Shown here: positions 27,437 through 35,794 of the stretch, piece after piece | How the letters are laid out: the number at the start of each line of letters is the position of its first letter | Numbering within the stretch: the stretch's first letter is position 1 | Assembly (NCBI GenBank): GCA_903888625.1 | Contig: CAISUD010000035.1 | Coordinates: forward strand, 1-42,959 | Origin: an uncultured bacterium | GTDB lineage: Bacteria; Patescibacteriota; Minisyncoccia; Phycocordibacterales; UBA9973 | DNA: 42,959 nt | Reading direction: 5' to 3' | Translations under genes and position numbers: made by a program | Notes under the pieces: model-generated | Databases searched by the model: none | What the model was told of the DNA's origin: nothing | The model's input: the letters and a program-made list of their open reading frames with translations, nothing else

Positions 27437-28296
27437 TATTTTCTAAAATAATTTATTGCATTTTTAAATAAGATAAGCCCTTCACCTTCATCTTTTCTTG
27501 CCCTCTGCTTACTTGCAGTGAGCTTGTCGAACCTGTCGAATGGGTCTTTTTTCTTCAACTGCCAAAGCGGTGAATGATGGAAAAATTGAGCTCTCTCTGG
27601 ATGAGGCATCATTCCTAAAACTCTACCATTATAACCCAAAATTCCAGCAATGTCGTAATTGGCTCCATTCGGATTAGCTTCTAAATTTTGGAATTTACAG
27701 ATATCTCCTTTTGTGTAAGTAAAAGCAATTTCTTTTTTCTTCAACATTTCTTTATATTTTTTTGAATCTATTAAATATCTTCCTTCACCATGAGCAATAG
27801 GTAAAGATATTTTCTTTATTCCAACAAGCCACGGACTGAAACCCCTCCCAACCCTCCCCTTCGCAGGGGAAGACGGGATTGCTAAATCTACCCAACGATC
27901 AATATACTGTGCATTTTTATTATGAGTAAGTGCACCAGGTAAAATTCCTAAATTTGTCATAATCTGAAAACCATTACAAATACCAATCGCGAGAGTGTCT
28001 CGAGATAAAAATTCATTAATTTCTTTACCTAAATGATTTTTTAATTTATTAGCATAAGCTTTACCACTGCCAGTATCATCGCCATAAGAAAATCCTCCTG
28101 GAAAAGCTAAGATCTGAAATTCTCCCAACATTTTTGGTTTAGCAATCAAGTCATTGATATGCACAATCTCCCCTATGCCACCTGCCCTCTCAAAAGCGAA
28201 TTTTGTTTCCTCTTCACAATTTAAACCATAGCCTGACAAAATCATAACTTTTGGTTTATTTATTTTTATTTTTTTTGGTGTTTTTTTGCTTGACAT
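27436..28296 (-). CDS. purQ: Phosphoribosylformylglycinamidine synthase, glutaminase subunit, with repeat-derived inserts
   Basis: FPGGFSYGDDTGSGKAYA, GICNGFQIM, PIAHGEGRY, GMMPHPERA. Confidence 0.93.
   Translation of the reverse strand: MSSKKTPKKIKINKPKVMILSGYGLNCEEETKFAFERAGGIGEIVHINDLIAKPKMLGEFQILAFPGGFSYGDDTGSGKAYANKLKNHLGKEINEFLSRDTLAIGICNGFQIMTNLGILPGALTHNKNAQYIDRWVDLAIPSSPAKGRVGRGFSPWLVGIKKISLPIAHGEGRYLIDSKKYKEMLKKKEIAFTYTKGDICKFQNLEANPNGANYDIAGILGYNGRVLGMMPHPERAQFFHHSPLWQLKKKDPFDRFDKLTASKQRARKDEGEGLILFKNAINYFRK
27478..27550. repeat. Repeat-like insertion in the purQ 3' end
   Basis: Minus strand ATTCGACAGGTTCGACAAGCTCACTGCAAGTAAGCAGAGGGC encodes DPFDRFDKLTASKQRARK between conserved PurQ blocks. 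Confidence 0.5.
27838..27880. repeat. Palindromic G/C-run repeat inside purQ
   Basis: ACCCCTCCCAACCCTCCCCTTCGCAGGGGAAG encodes the extra IPSSPAKGRVGRG. Confidence 0.6.
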
Positions 28297-28336
28297 ATGT
28301 TTATATTTTGCTATACTCTTTATATAAATGTCTCCT

Positions 28337-28645
28337 TTATTGGAGATTCCGAGAAACCCCCGTAAGGGGGTTTCGTTGTTTAAGGAAATAAGCCCTTTGT
28401 TTCATTAATAATTTCATGAAATTCACTCTTTGAAATAGCCCCATTCTTGGAGCTAAATATTTAAGAAATTTCATCTCAGATTTTAATCTTTCTTGATATT
28501 TTTCTTTTTTAGGAAATCGAAAAATATATTTATTATCTAAAACAATTACATCATGATCCCAACCTTTTTCAATTAGTTTTGAATTTTTAAATTTAATTTC
28601 AGGAAAATATCTTTTAATTTTTTTTAAATAATCTAATTTATTCAT
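28337..28645 (-). pseudogene. Truncated/frameshifted aminoglycoside phosphotransferase (APH)-like kinase remnant
   Basis: LIEKGWDHDVIVLDNKYIFRFPKKEKYQERLKSEMKFLKYLAPRM is an APH-type N-terminus; the homology breaks and a short alternate-frame tail (NGAISKSEFHEIINETKGLFP*) follows. Confidence 0.55.
28353..28374. other. Perfect hairpin upstream of purQ
   Basis: GAAACCCCC-GTAA-GGGGGTTTC. Confidence 0.7.
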
Positions 28646-28646
28646 A

Positions 28647-31600
28647 TTATTTCATCTTATTTGAAAAACTGTGATACGCGACTGAAAGTTTTTTAACTGT
28701 CGTATCAACTACTTTTTTATTTTTTGCATCAGTTATTGTAAATTTTCCATCTTTGGTGACAACACCTAATTTATTACAAACTATTTCTTTGGCTAATTTT
28801 TCAAACTTTTTTACATTTTCTTTCGCTACTGTCACCACAATTCTACCCTGGCTTTCTGAAAAAAGAATCGTTTCTGTCGACTGAGAGGCAAAGCCTCTCA
28901 GTGAGAGGTTACAACCGAGCATTCCACCCACTGAAGCTTTTGAGAGAGCAATTGCTAGTCCACCAGAACCAACAGAAATCGCACTTGAAATTAATTCATT
29001 AGAAATTGCTTGCTCTACTATTCCGTAAGTTTTCAAATTCTTTTCTAAATTTACTTTTGGCACACTACTATTATTCCCCTCTTGAGGAGTACCCTTTAGG
29101 GGGAGGTGGATATCGCCAATAATTTTTGAAAATTCACTACCACCAAATTCATCCAATGTCTCACCCAACAAATAAATAATGTCTCCAAAATTTTTAAATT
29201 CTGGAGAAACTGTTTTATAAATATCTGGCACTACGCCAATCGCCGAGATAAGCAATGTTGGCGGAATGGATATTGCCACAGGGTTCCCTTTTGCATCATA
29301 GCCTTTAAAATCATTAAACATACTGTCCTTCCCAGAAATAAATGGCGTACCAAAACCAACTGAATAATCGTAACAAGCTTGAAGTGATTTTATCAATTGT
29401 GCTAATCTTTCTTTTTCATAAGATGAACACCAACAAAAATTATCTAAAATTGCTAAATGGGAAAGTTTTGCTCCAGCACAAATTGCATTTCGAATTGCTG
29501 TATCGATTGCGCAACCAGCCATATCATAAGGACTTAATTCGGAATAAGAAGGATAAAGGGCAAAAGAAAGCGCCACTCCTTTTTTTGAAGAAAGCACTGG
29601 ACGGAAAACTTGCGCATCGGTATTGATACGTCCCCTACCAGAAATTGGTTTCAAAACAGAACCAGCTTGCACCTCATAATCGTATTGATTTGAAATAAAA
29701 GAAAAGCCACTCAAATTTTTATCAGCCAACATTTTTTCTAAAGTTTTTGTAAAATTAATCTCACCCTTCGCCTTGCTCTTATTAAGGGGAGGGTTGGTAA
29801 GAATTTCCAGAGTAGAACTTTTTAAATGTTTTTGTGGTAATCCATCATGCAAAAAATCCATCGAAATATTCATAATTTCTTTTCCATTAAAATCTACGAT
29901 GCACTTTCCCGAGTCAGTAAATTCTCCGACAATAGTGGCTTCTACTCCCCGACTCTCCATTAATTTCTTAAAAACTTCCCATTTTTTCTTTGGAATAGCC
30001 AAGGTCATTCTCTCCTGAGACTCAGAAATCCAAATTTGCCAAGGTGAAAGTCCTGGATATTTCAAAGGAACTTTTTCGAGCATTACTTTTGCTCCACCAC
30101 ATTCTTTGGCCATCTCAGCAATAGAACAAGAAATTCCTCCAGCCCCATTGTCGGTGAGACTATTATATAAATCCATTTTGCGAGCTTCTTTCACAATTGC
30201 ATCACTTAATTTTTTCTGAGTAATTGGATCACCGATTTGCACTGCCGTAGCTGGACTCGTAGAATCCATCACCACAGAAGAAAAAGTGGCTCCGTGAATT
30301 CCATCCGCTCCGACTCTGCCTCCAACTACTACAATATAGTCTCCCAACTGTGCTTGTTTTTCATGAGAAAGTTTACCATTTATTTTTTTGGGAATTATCC
30401 CAACAGTACCGACAAAAACTAAGGGTTTTCCCCTGAAACGATCATCATATTTCACAAAACCTGAAACAGTCGGAATTCCAGAACAATTGCCACCAACATT
30501 TACACCCTTTATCACTCCTGCCATAATTCGTTTTGGTGAAAGCATTTTATGAGTTAAGTTTTTATCTTTATATAAAGCACGGTTATCTTCAGGGTTCCCA
30601 AAACAAAAACCATAGAGATTGGCAACGGGTTTCGCTCCAAGGCCAAAACCAATCGTATCGCGATTCACTCCGACAATCCCAGTAATTGCACCGCCGAATG
30701 GATCGAGGGCGGAAGGACTGTTGTGAGTTTCAACTTTATGAGTGACTAAATAATCATCATCAAAAATAATTCCTCCAGAATTATCAGAAAAAACTGAAAC
30801 GCAAAAATCACTATTCCCTTTTTGAGCCCGGATTTTATTTGTGGCACCTTTGATATATGTTTTATATAAACCATCTTTTATGTCGTCAATCGGGCCAGCG
30901 AAAATTGTATGCTTGCAATGTTCAGACCAAGTCTGGGCCAAGGCTTCAAGCTCGATATCACGAGGGTCTCTACCTAATTTATTAAAATAAGCTTGAATAG
31001 CTTTCATTGATTCTAAATCGAGTGCTAATGGTCCCCGACAAATACCGTCTTCACCCAAAATTCCATCTTTCCCTATCTTAGTAAGCTCACTATCGGGCAC
31101 AGAAAGAGAAACACAAATAACTGGTTTTTTATCTAGTAAAACAACTTTTGGAATTTGTAGTGGTAAATTATTTTGACTTTTTATTTCCTTCAGAGAAAAA
31201 ATATTCGCTCTTTCAATGAGTGGGTTATATAATGTCCCAGCAATTTTTTTAACATCATCTAATTTAACTGTTCCGGAAATTAAAAAAACTTTTGAAGTAT
31301 AAACTTCAAATTTATTTTCTTCATTCAAATGAAGTAAATCAGAAATAGTCTCATGTGCGGTGTGAGCGATATTGTCTGTCACTCCCGGCAAAAAACCAAT
31401 TTCAATAATATAAGAAAATTTTAATCCATCGGGTAATTTATCAATTGAAAATTTCTCTAAAATTGGATTTGTTAATGCTTCGGCTGTTTTAATCAACTCC
31501 GGTTGAGAAAATGACGAGTCAAAAAGATAAGAATCTACTAAAAAAACTTTGGAAACCTTGCCTTTTAAACCGAGAGTGTTCCAGGATTTTAAAAATAGCC

Positions 31601-31649
31601 GATTTCGGCTATCTTCTCCTTTTTGTGTCACATATAAACGTGAAATCAT
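28647..31649 (-). CDS. purL: Phosphoribosylformylglycinamidine synthase (PurL) with N-terminal PurS-like region; PurQ is separate
   Basis: EALAQTWSEHCKHTIFAG, KVETHNSPSALDPFGGA, SLTDNGAGGISCSIAEMA, FISGKDSMFND, LFSESQGR; 1000 aa with an extra N-terminal ~200 aa. Confidence 0.94.
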   Translation of the reverse strand: MISRLYVTQKGEDSRNRLFLKSWNTLGLKGKVSKVFLVDSYLFDSSFSQPELIKTAEALTNPILEKFSIDKLPDGLKFSYIIEIGFLPGVTDNIAHTAHETISDLLHLNEENKFEVYTSKVFLISGTVKLDDVKKIAGTLYNPLIERANIFSLKEIKSQNNLPLQIPKVVLLDKKPVICVSLSVPDSELTKIGKDGILGEDGICRGPLALDLESMKAIQAYFNKLGRDPRDIELEALAQTWSEHCKHTIFAGPIDDIKDGLYKTYIKGATNKIRAQKGNSDFCVSVFSDNSGGIIFDDDYLVTHKVETHNSPSALDPFGGAITGIVGVNRDTIGFGLGAKPVANLYGFCFGNPEDNRALYKDKNLTHKMLSPKRIMAGVIKGVNVGGNCSGIPTVSGFVKYDDRFRGKPLVFVGTVGIIPKKINGKLSHEKQAQLGDYIVVVGGRVGADGIHGATFSSVVMDSTSPATAVQIGDPITQKKLSDAIVKEARKMDLYNSLTDNGAGGISCSIAEMAKECGGAKVMLEKVPLKYPGLSPWQIWISESQERMTLAIPKKKWEVFKKLMESRGVEATIVGEFTDSGKCIVDFNGKEIMNISMDFLHDGLPQKHLKSSTLEILTNPPLNKSKAKGEINFTKTLEKMLADKNLSGFSFISNQYDYEVQAGSVLKPISGRGRINTDAQVFRPVLSSKKGVALSFALYPSYSELSPYDMAGCAIDTAIRNAICAGAKLSHLAILDNFCWCSSYEKERLAQLIKSLQACYDYSVGFGTPFISGKDSMFNDFKGYDAKGNPVAISIPPTLLISAIGVVPDIYKTVSPEFKNFGDIIYLLGETLDEFGGSEFSKIIGDIHLPLKGTPQEGNNSSVPKVNLEKNLKTYGIVEQAISNELISSAISVGSGGLAIALSKASVGGMLGCNLSLRGFASQSTETILFSESQGRIVVTVAKENVKKFEKLAKEIVCNKLGVVTKDGKFTITDAKNKKVVDTTVKKLSVAYHSFSNKMK
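28880..28902. repeat. Intragenic perfect palindrome in purL
   Basis: ACTGAGAGGC-AAA-GCCTCTCAGT. Confidence 0.7.
29074..29110. repeat. Palindromic G/C-run repeat inside purL
   Basis: TTCCCCTCTTGAGGAGTACCCTTTAGGGGGAGGTGG encodes HLPLKGTPQEGN. Confidence 0.55.
29762..29799. repeat. Partial palindromic G/C-run repeat inside purL
   Basis: CACCCTTCGCCTTGCTCTTATTAAGGGGAGGGTTGG encodes NPPLNKSKAKGE. Confidence 0.5.
31595..31612 (-). other. Terminator-like hairpin in the first codons of purL
   Basis: Minus strand ATAGCCGA-AA-TCGGCTAT followed by TTTT. Confidence 0.5.
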
Positions 31650-31688
31650 ACTCTTATAATATAATATTTAAAATTTAAAAACAAATTA

Positions 31689-32321
31689 TCAGGCTATCAA
31701 TTTTATCAATGAAATTAAGGCAATAAGTATAATTTGCAAAATGATATTCATTAAAATTAAAACTATGGCAAACAAGCCTAAATGAGTGAAAAATGCCCAT
31801 GGGATAAAAACAAGGAGTAGCAACAAAAACCAAACATTTTTTAAATCTCTGGCAGAAGGACCGATCATCGCTCCGACATTTAACAATAAAAATATTGTTA
31901 TTAAATTTTTCCAATCAAAAATATTTATCTGTTTTATGAATTTCAAAAAATCAATAAAGAAAAAACGCCAATTTGAAAACTCGGGCATCGTGTATTGATT
32001 CAATAAAAAATATTTATTGATTAAAAATAAAAGGGCTATGCCACCAAAAAGTGGGGCAATAGAAATCAATAAATTCCCAACTACTGGTAATTTTGGTTTC
32101 GAATAAACGACCCTTGGTTGCTCATTAAAAACTTTATACTGACTTATTTTAGCTCCAGTCGCTAAACACAAAATTGCATGCGAAGTTTCATGCACAAAAG
32201 CTCCGAAATAATAAAGCCAGTGGTTTATTTTATAATTCAAAAATTGCCAATTGAGCCAATTGCTGAGAAACCCAAGAGCACTAATCGCTATTAACATTAT
32301 CCCAATCGTCGGGTTTTGCAT
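31689..32321 (-). CDS. M50-like membrane metalloprotease/HExxH membrane protein
   Basis: GAFVHETSHAILCLATGAKI plus several TM segments. Confidence 0.65.
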   Translation of the reverse strand: MQNPTIGIMLIAISALGFLSNWLNWQFLNYKINHWLYYFGAFVHETSHAILCLATGAKISQYKVFNEQPRVVYSKPKLPVVGNLLISIAPLFGGIALLFLINKYFLLNQYTMPEFSNWRFFFIDFLKFIKQINIFDWKNLITIFLLLNVGAMIGPSARDLKNVWFLLLLLVFIPWAFFTHLGLFAIVLILMNIILQIILIALISLIKLIA

Positions 32322-32324
32322 AAT

Positions 32325-33038
32325 TTATTTCAATTTTATTTTTTTAATTTTTTCAAAAAGTGGTTGATAAAGATCTTCTTTGATGTCAATTGTTAATTCA
32401 TTTTTATTTATTTTATTTTTAAAAACTACTGGTGCATCAGTTATCAGGCAAAGTGGCTGACATTCATTCCCCTCGCCCATACAAACAACTGCCGAAGTTG
32501 CCAAACTATCGGCAATATCCGTCCTTGAAAATTTTAAAACTCTACCGAAAATATCTTTTGTCCCTCGATAATCTCGTACCCCACTAAAACCAGCATAACC
32601 GAGTGCCACTCCGACAACTCCGGCTCGGAGGGGCAACAATCGACTATCTGATAGGATAATCCCTAAATTTTTAATTTTATAATATTTCAAAAGTTGTTGT
32701 CGTAAAATACCGGCAGTTTTGAAACTATCTTTAGGTAAGAGAATAATTTTACCGTCTGCATTTGATTCATCAACACCAGCCGAAGCAAGCACCATCCCAT
32801 CTTTGATAGTCAGCCAGACATATTTGGTACGCATAGCAAAATCACTTTCCGCCTTTATTAAAGCATCTTTTTCTTTTTCATTTTTTACTTTCACTGTTCG
32901 CCCCTCGGAAAGAGCCACAATTTTAGAAGTGACCACTAAAATAGAATTCTCTGGAATTTTTTTTATATGAGAAGTTATAAAATCAATTAGATTTTGTTTC
33001 TCTTTAAATATTCTGGTTTTGATTGATACTATTTTCAT
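32325..33038 (-). CDS. CofE-like (coenzyme F420-0:L-glutamate ligase family) protein
   Basis: ILVVTSKIVALSEGRTV, GIILSDSRLLPLRAGVVGVALGYAGFSGVRDYRG, TDIADSLATSAVVCMGEG. Confidence 0.85.
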   Translation of the reverse strand: MKIVSIKTRIFKEKQNLIDFITSHIKKIPENSILVVTSKIVALSEGRTVKVKNEKEKDALIKAESDFAMRTKYVWLTIKDGMVLASAGVDESNADGKIILLPKDSFKTAGILRQQLLKYYKIKNLGIILSDSRLLPLRAGVVGVALGYAGFSGVRDYRGTKDIFGRVLKFSRTDIADSLATSAVVCMGEGNECQPLCLITDAPVVFKNKINKNELTIDIKEDLYQPLFEKIKKIKLK

Positions 33039-33693
33039 TTTGAATTTCTAAATTTTTCTTGCCACCTCGAAGAATATAAATGGCAACATAGGAAAGTGGA
33101 GTGTAACACACACCCATGGCTACCTTGTAGAGCCACCAAGTAAGAATGATAATAAGTAAAGTATGATTATCGTAAACTCCATAAAAAGCTATCACCATAA
33201 AAATTACTGTGTCAAAAAATTCAGACCAAAGATTTGCTAAATTTGCCCGAAGCCAAAACTTTTTTGCACCTATCTTTTTCCTGAAAAAGAAAAACGCGAT
33301 GACATCTTGATATTCTCCAATCGCAAAAGCAACAAGTGAAGCGACAGAAATTCGAGCTGAAATACCAAACATCAAATTGTAACCATCCCGTGCCCAAAGC
33401 CCAGCTTGATCCCAAGGTAAGGCAAGAGAAACAATTGAATAAAGAATAAATAAAGCGATGCTCACCACCCCTGCCAAGACAAACATTTTAGCAATTTTTT
33501 TGCCATAAACCTCACTGACAACATCTATCGTGATCATAACTATCGGAAAAGAAATGAAGCCTACTGAAAGATGTGAACGGAATAAAAAAGGCATTATTTT
33601 CAAGCCGAGAGTATTGGCAGCAAATAAAGAGGTTAAATATACAACTAAAACTATTAATAATTTACGCAAATCGCGGTTCGAAAAATTATTCAT
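33004..33693 (-). CDS. VUT family transporter (YhhQ, queuosine precursor transporter-like)
   Basis: FAANTLGLKIMPF, FPIVMITIDVVSEVYGKKIA, LWSEFFDTVIFMVIAFYG. Confidence 0.85.
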   Translation of the reverse strand: MNNFSNRDLRKLLIVLVVYLTSLFAANTLGLKIMPFLFRSHLSVGFISFPIVMITIDVVSEVYGKKIAKMFVLAGVVSIALFILYSIVSLALPWDQAGLWARDGYNLMFGISARISVASLVAFAIGEYQDVIAFFFFRKKIGAKKFWLRANLANLWSEFFDTVIFMVIAFYGVYDNHTLLIIILTWWLYKVAMGVCYTPLSYVAIYILRGGKKNLEIQNENSINQNQNI

Positions 33694-33737
33694 GCCCCTA
33701 TCCTAGCAAAAATTTTGAAGAAAAGACAGCTAAAATC

Positions 33738-33811
33738 ACCTCACCCCGACAATCCAAAGAACCTCACCCCGACCCTCTCCTTGTTAAGGAGAGGGGGTAG
33801 GGAGTAAGGTT
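33738..33811. repeat. Intergenic palindromic repeat plus a half-copy
   Basis: ACCTCACCCCGAC twice (33738, 33761); CCCTCTCCTT-GTT-AAGGAGAGGG core. Confidence 0.75.
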
Positions 33812-33886
33812 AGTATTTGTGAGGGACTAGGTGTATAATAGAGAGATAAAGGTCAAAAAATATTATTAATAATAAAAAAAATATTT

Positions 33887-34168
33887 ATGGAAAATTTAGA
33901 CAAAAAGTCTTGTGGTTGTGGTCCTGAAATGGGATGCGGAATTATGGCGGGTCATATGTGTCATCATGGTAAACATCATTTGGTAAAGATGATTCTAAAA
34001 ATTATCATCATCATCCTTATTTTCTGGTGTGGCTTCAAGCTTGGTGAAATCACTGGTTCCATTCGTGCCGAAGGAGGCCGAATGAATCGAAATGATTTTA
34101 GAACAATCCAAAATTATTCTAATACCCTACCGGCTGTAAATCCTACCGCTCCAGCTCCCCTACAATAG
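33887..34168 (+). CDS. Small membrane protein with a Cys/His-rich N-terminus
   Basis: MENLDKKSCGCGPEMGCGIMAGHMCHHGKHH followed by one TM helix. Confidence 0.65.
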   Translation: MENLDKKSCGCGPEMGCGIMAGHMCHHGKHHLVKMILKIIIIILIFWCGFKLGEITGSIRAEGGRMNRNDFRTIQNYSNTLPAVNPTAPAPLQ

Positions 34169-34192
34169 AAATACAATATAAATTGTAAAATA

Positions 34193-34224
34193 AAAAAAAC
34201 GAAGGCAAGTCCTTCGTTTTTTTT
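34193..34224. terminator. Bidirectional intrinsic terminator
   Basis: AAAAAAAACGAAGG-CAAGT-CCTTCGTTTTTTTT. Confidence 0.85.
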
Positions 34225-34229
34225 ATTTC

Positions 34230-34260
34230 AACCTCACCTACCCTCTCCTGGAAGGAGAGG
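34230..34260. repeat. Partial copy of the CCTCTCC palindromic repeat
   Basis: AACCTCACCTACCCTCTCCTGGAAGGAGAGG. Confidence 0.65.
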
Positions 34261-34303
34261 AACAATAAAATTAAAATCCAAAAATTCTACCATTTTAGGT
34301 AAT

Positions 34304-35788
34304 TTATTCCACATGCACCTTTATGTCGGTTCTTTCATTTTTTAATTTCAAAAATAAAATCGTAAACGAACCAAGAAAAATTACTACTGATGCAAAAAGA
34401 AAAACATAATCATACGCATCCACTTGGGCTTTTAATTCGATAAGAGCAATATATTTTTGCACAACCCTAGGAACATGACTATACAAATGACTAAAACTAT
34501 TTATCGAAAGTACATTCGTAGTAACCCGATTATTTAAAATAGTAGTAAAAATTGCAATTCCAAAAGCACCAGCAATATTTCGAACTAAAGCTAAAACTGA
34601 AGAAGCCACTCCGATTTCACTTTGCGGAACTACTGAAGCCACAATATTGGTACGTTGCGCCATTCCAAAACCAAGTCCAAATGCCATTACTGACATTGGG
34701 ATAATAATATCTAAAGCTGTTGATTTCGGATCTAAATGTGAAAAAAGAAAAATTCCAAATGCTGCAATGATAGTACTAACAAACAAAACATATCTAGTTT
34801 GTATTTTACCGGTCAACATTCCCCCAAGTGGAGAAGCTATCATCATGATAGCCGCCATCGGCATAAAAAGATAACCCGATTGAGTCGCAGTGTAGCCGAG
34901 AAAGGTTTGAGCAAAAACTGGAATCAAAAAAACTCCACCCATCATCCCCATGAAAATAATGAAATTATTTAACAAAACATTTACAAAAGCTGGAATTTTG
35001 AAAAACTTCAAATCTACAATCGGCTCGGGAACTTTTTGCTCTATTTTAATAAATAATCCAAGAAGAACAACAAAAAAGAAATAACAAATTAAACTACTAG
35101 CTGAAAGCCAACCCCAAGTCGCACCTTGATCCAAAACTAAAACCAAAGCTGAAAGTGCCCCACCTAAAGATAAGGCTCCCCACCAATCAAAGAATTTTGA
35201 TTTTACTTCTGAACGAGATTCATTAATAAAACGGAGAGCCATTAAAATTCCTAAAATTCCGATTGGTAAATTCACCAAAAAAACTGAACGCCAACCGAAA
35301 TTATCAATAAGTGGACCACCGATTAAAGGTCCAAAAACTGCTGCTGCAGCAAAAGAGGAAGACCAAATACCAAGAGCTTGCGCTCGTTCTTTACCTTGTT
35401 TAAAAGTCACTGCGAGAATTGCCATCGCTGTAGGGTAATCAGCCGAACCGGCAATTGCTTGAATAACTCGAAAAACAATCATTGAAGATAAATTCCAAGC
35501 AAAACCTGCTAAAACTGAACCGAAAATAAAAATAGAAAAACCAATAATATAAACCTTTTTTCTACCGATTGTATCCCCCAACTTTCCCCAAATCGGTACA
35601 AAAATAGCATTAGCTAGGATATAAGCCGTGGCAATCCAACCAGCTGAAGAAACAGTAATCCCAAAAGTATTAATTATTTTTGGAAGAGCGAGGTTAACAA
35701 TCGTTCCATCTAATCGCCCCAAAAAAGTCCCGATGATAACCGTGAACAAAATCCACCAGCGTAAATTATTCTTTGGCGGAACTTCCAT
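34304..35788 (-). CDS. DHA2-type MFS drug transporter (EmrB-like)
   Basis: 14-TM profile; FLGRLDGTIVNLALPKI, GKLGDTIGRKKVY, GPLIGGPLIDNFGWRSVFLVNLPIG. Confidence 0.9.
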   Translation of the reverse strand: MEVPPKNNLRWWILFTVIIGTFLGRLDGTIVNLALPKIINTFGITVSSAGWIATAYILANAIFVPIWGKLGDTIGRKKVYIIGFSIFIFGSVLAGFAWNLSSMIVFRVIQAIAGSADYPTAMAILAVTFKQGKERAQALGIWSSSFAAAAVFGPLIGGPLIDNFGWRSVFLVNLPIGILGILMALRFINESRSEVKSKFFDWWGALSLGGALSALVLVLDQGATWGWLSASSLICYFFFVVLLGLFIKIEQKVPEPIVDLKFFKIPAFVNVLLNNFIIFMGMMGGVFLIPVFAQTFLGYTATQSGYLFMPMAAIMMIASPLGGMLTGKIQTRYVLFVSTIIAAFGIFLFSHLDPKSTALDIIIPMSVMAFGLGFGMAQRTNIVASVVPQSEIGVASSVLALVRNIAGAFGIAIFTTILNNRVTTNVLSINSFSHLYSHVPRVVQKYIALIELKAQVDAYDYVFLFASVVIFLGSFTILFLKLKNERTDIKVHVE

Positions 35789-35794
35789 AATTTT

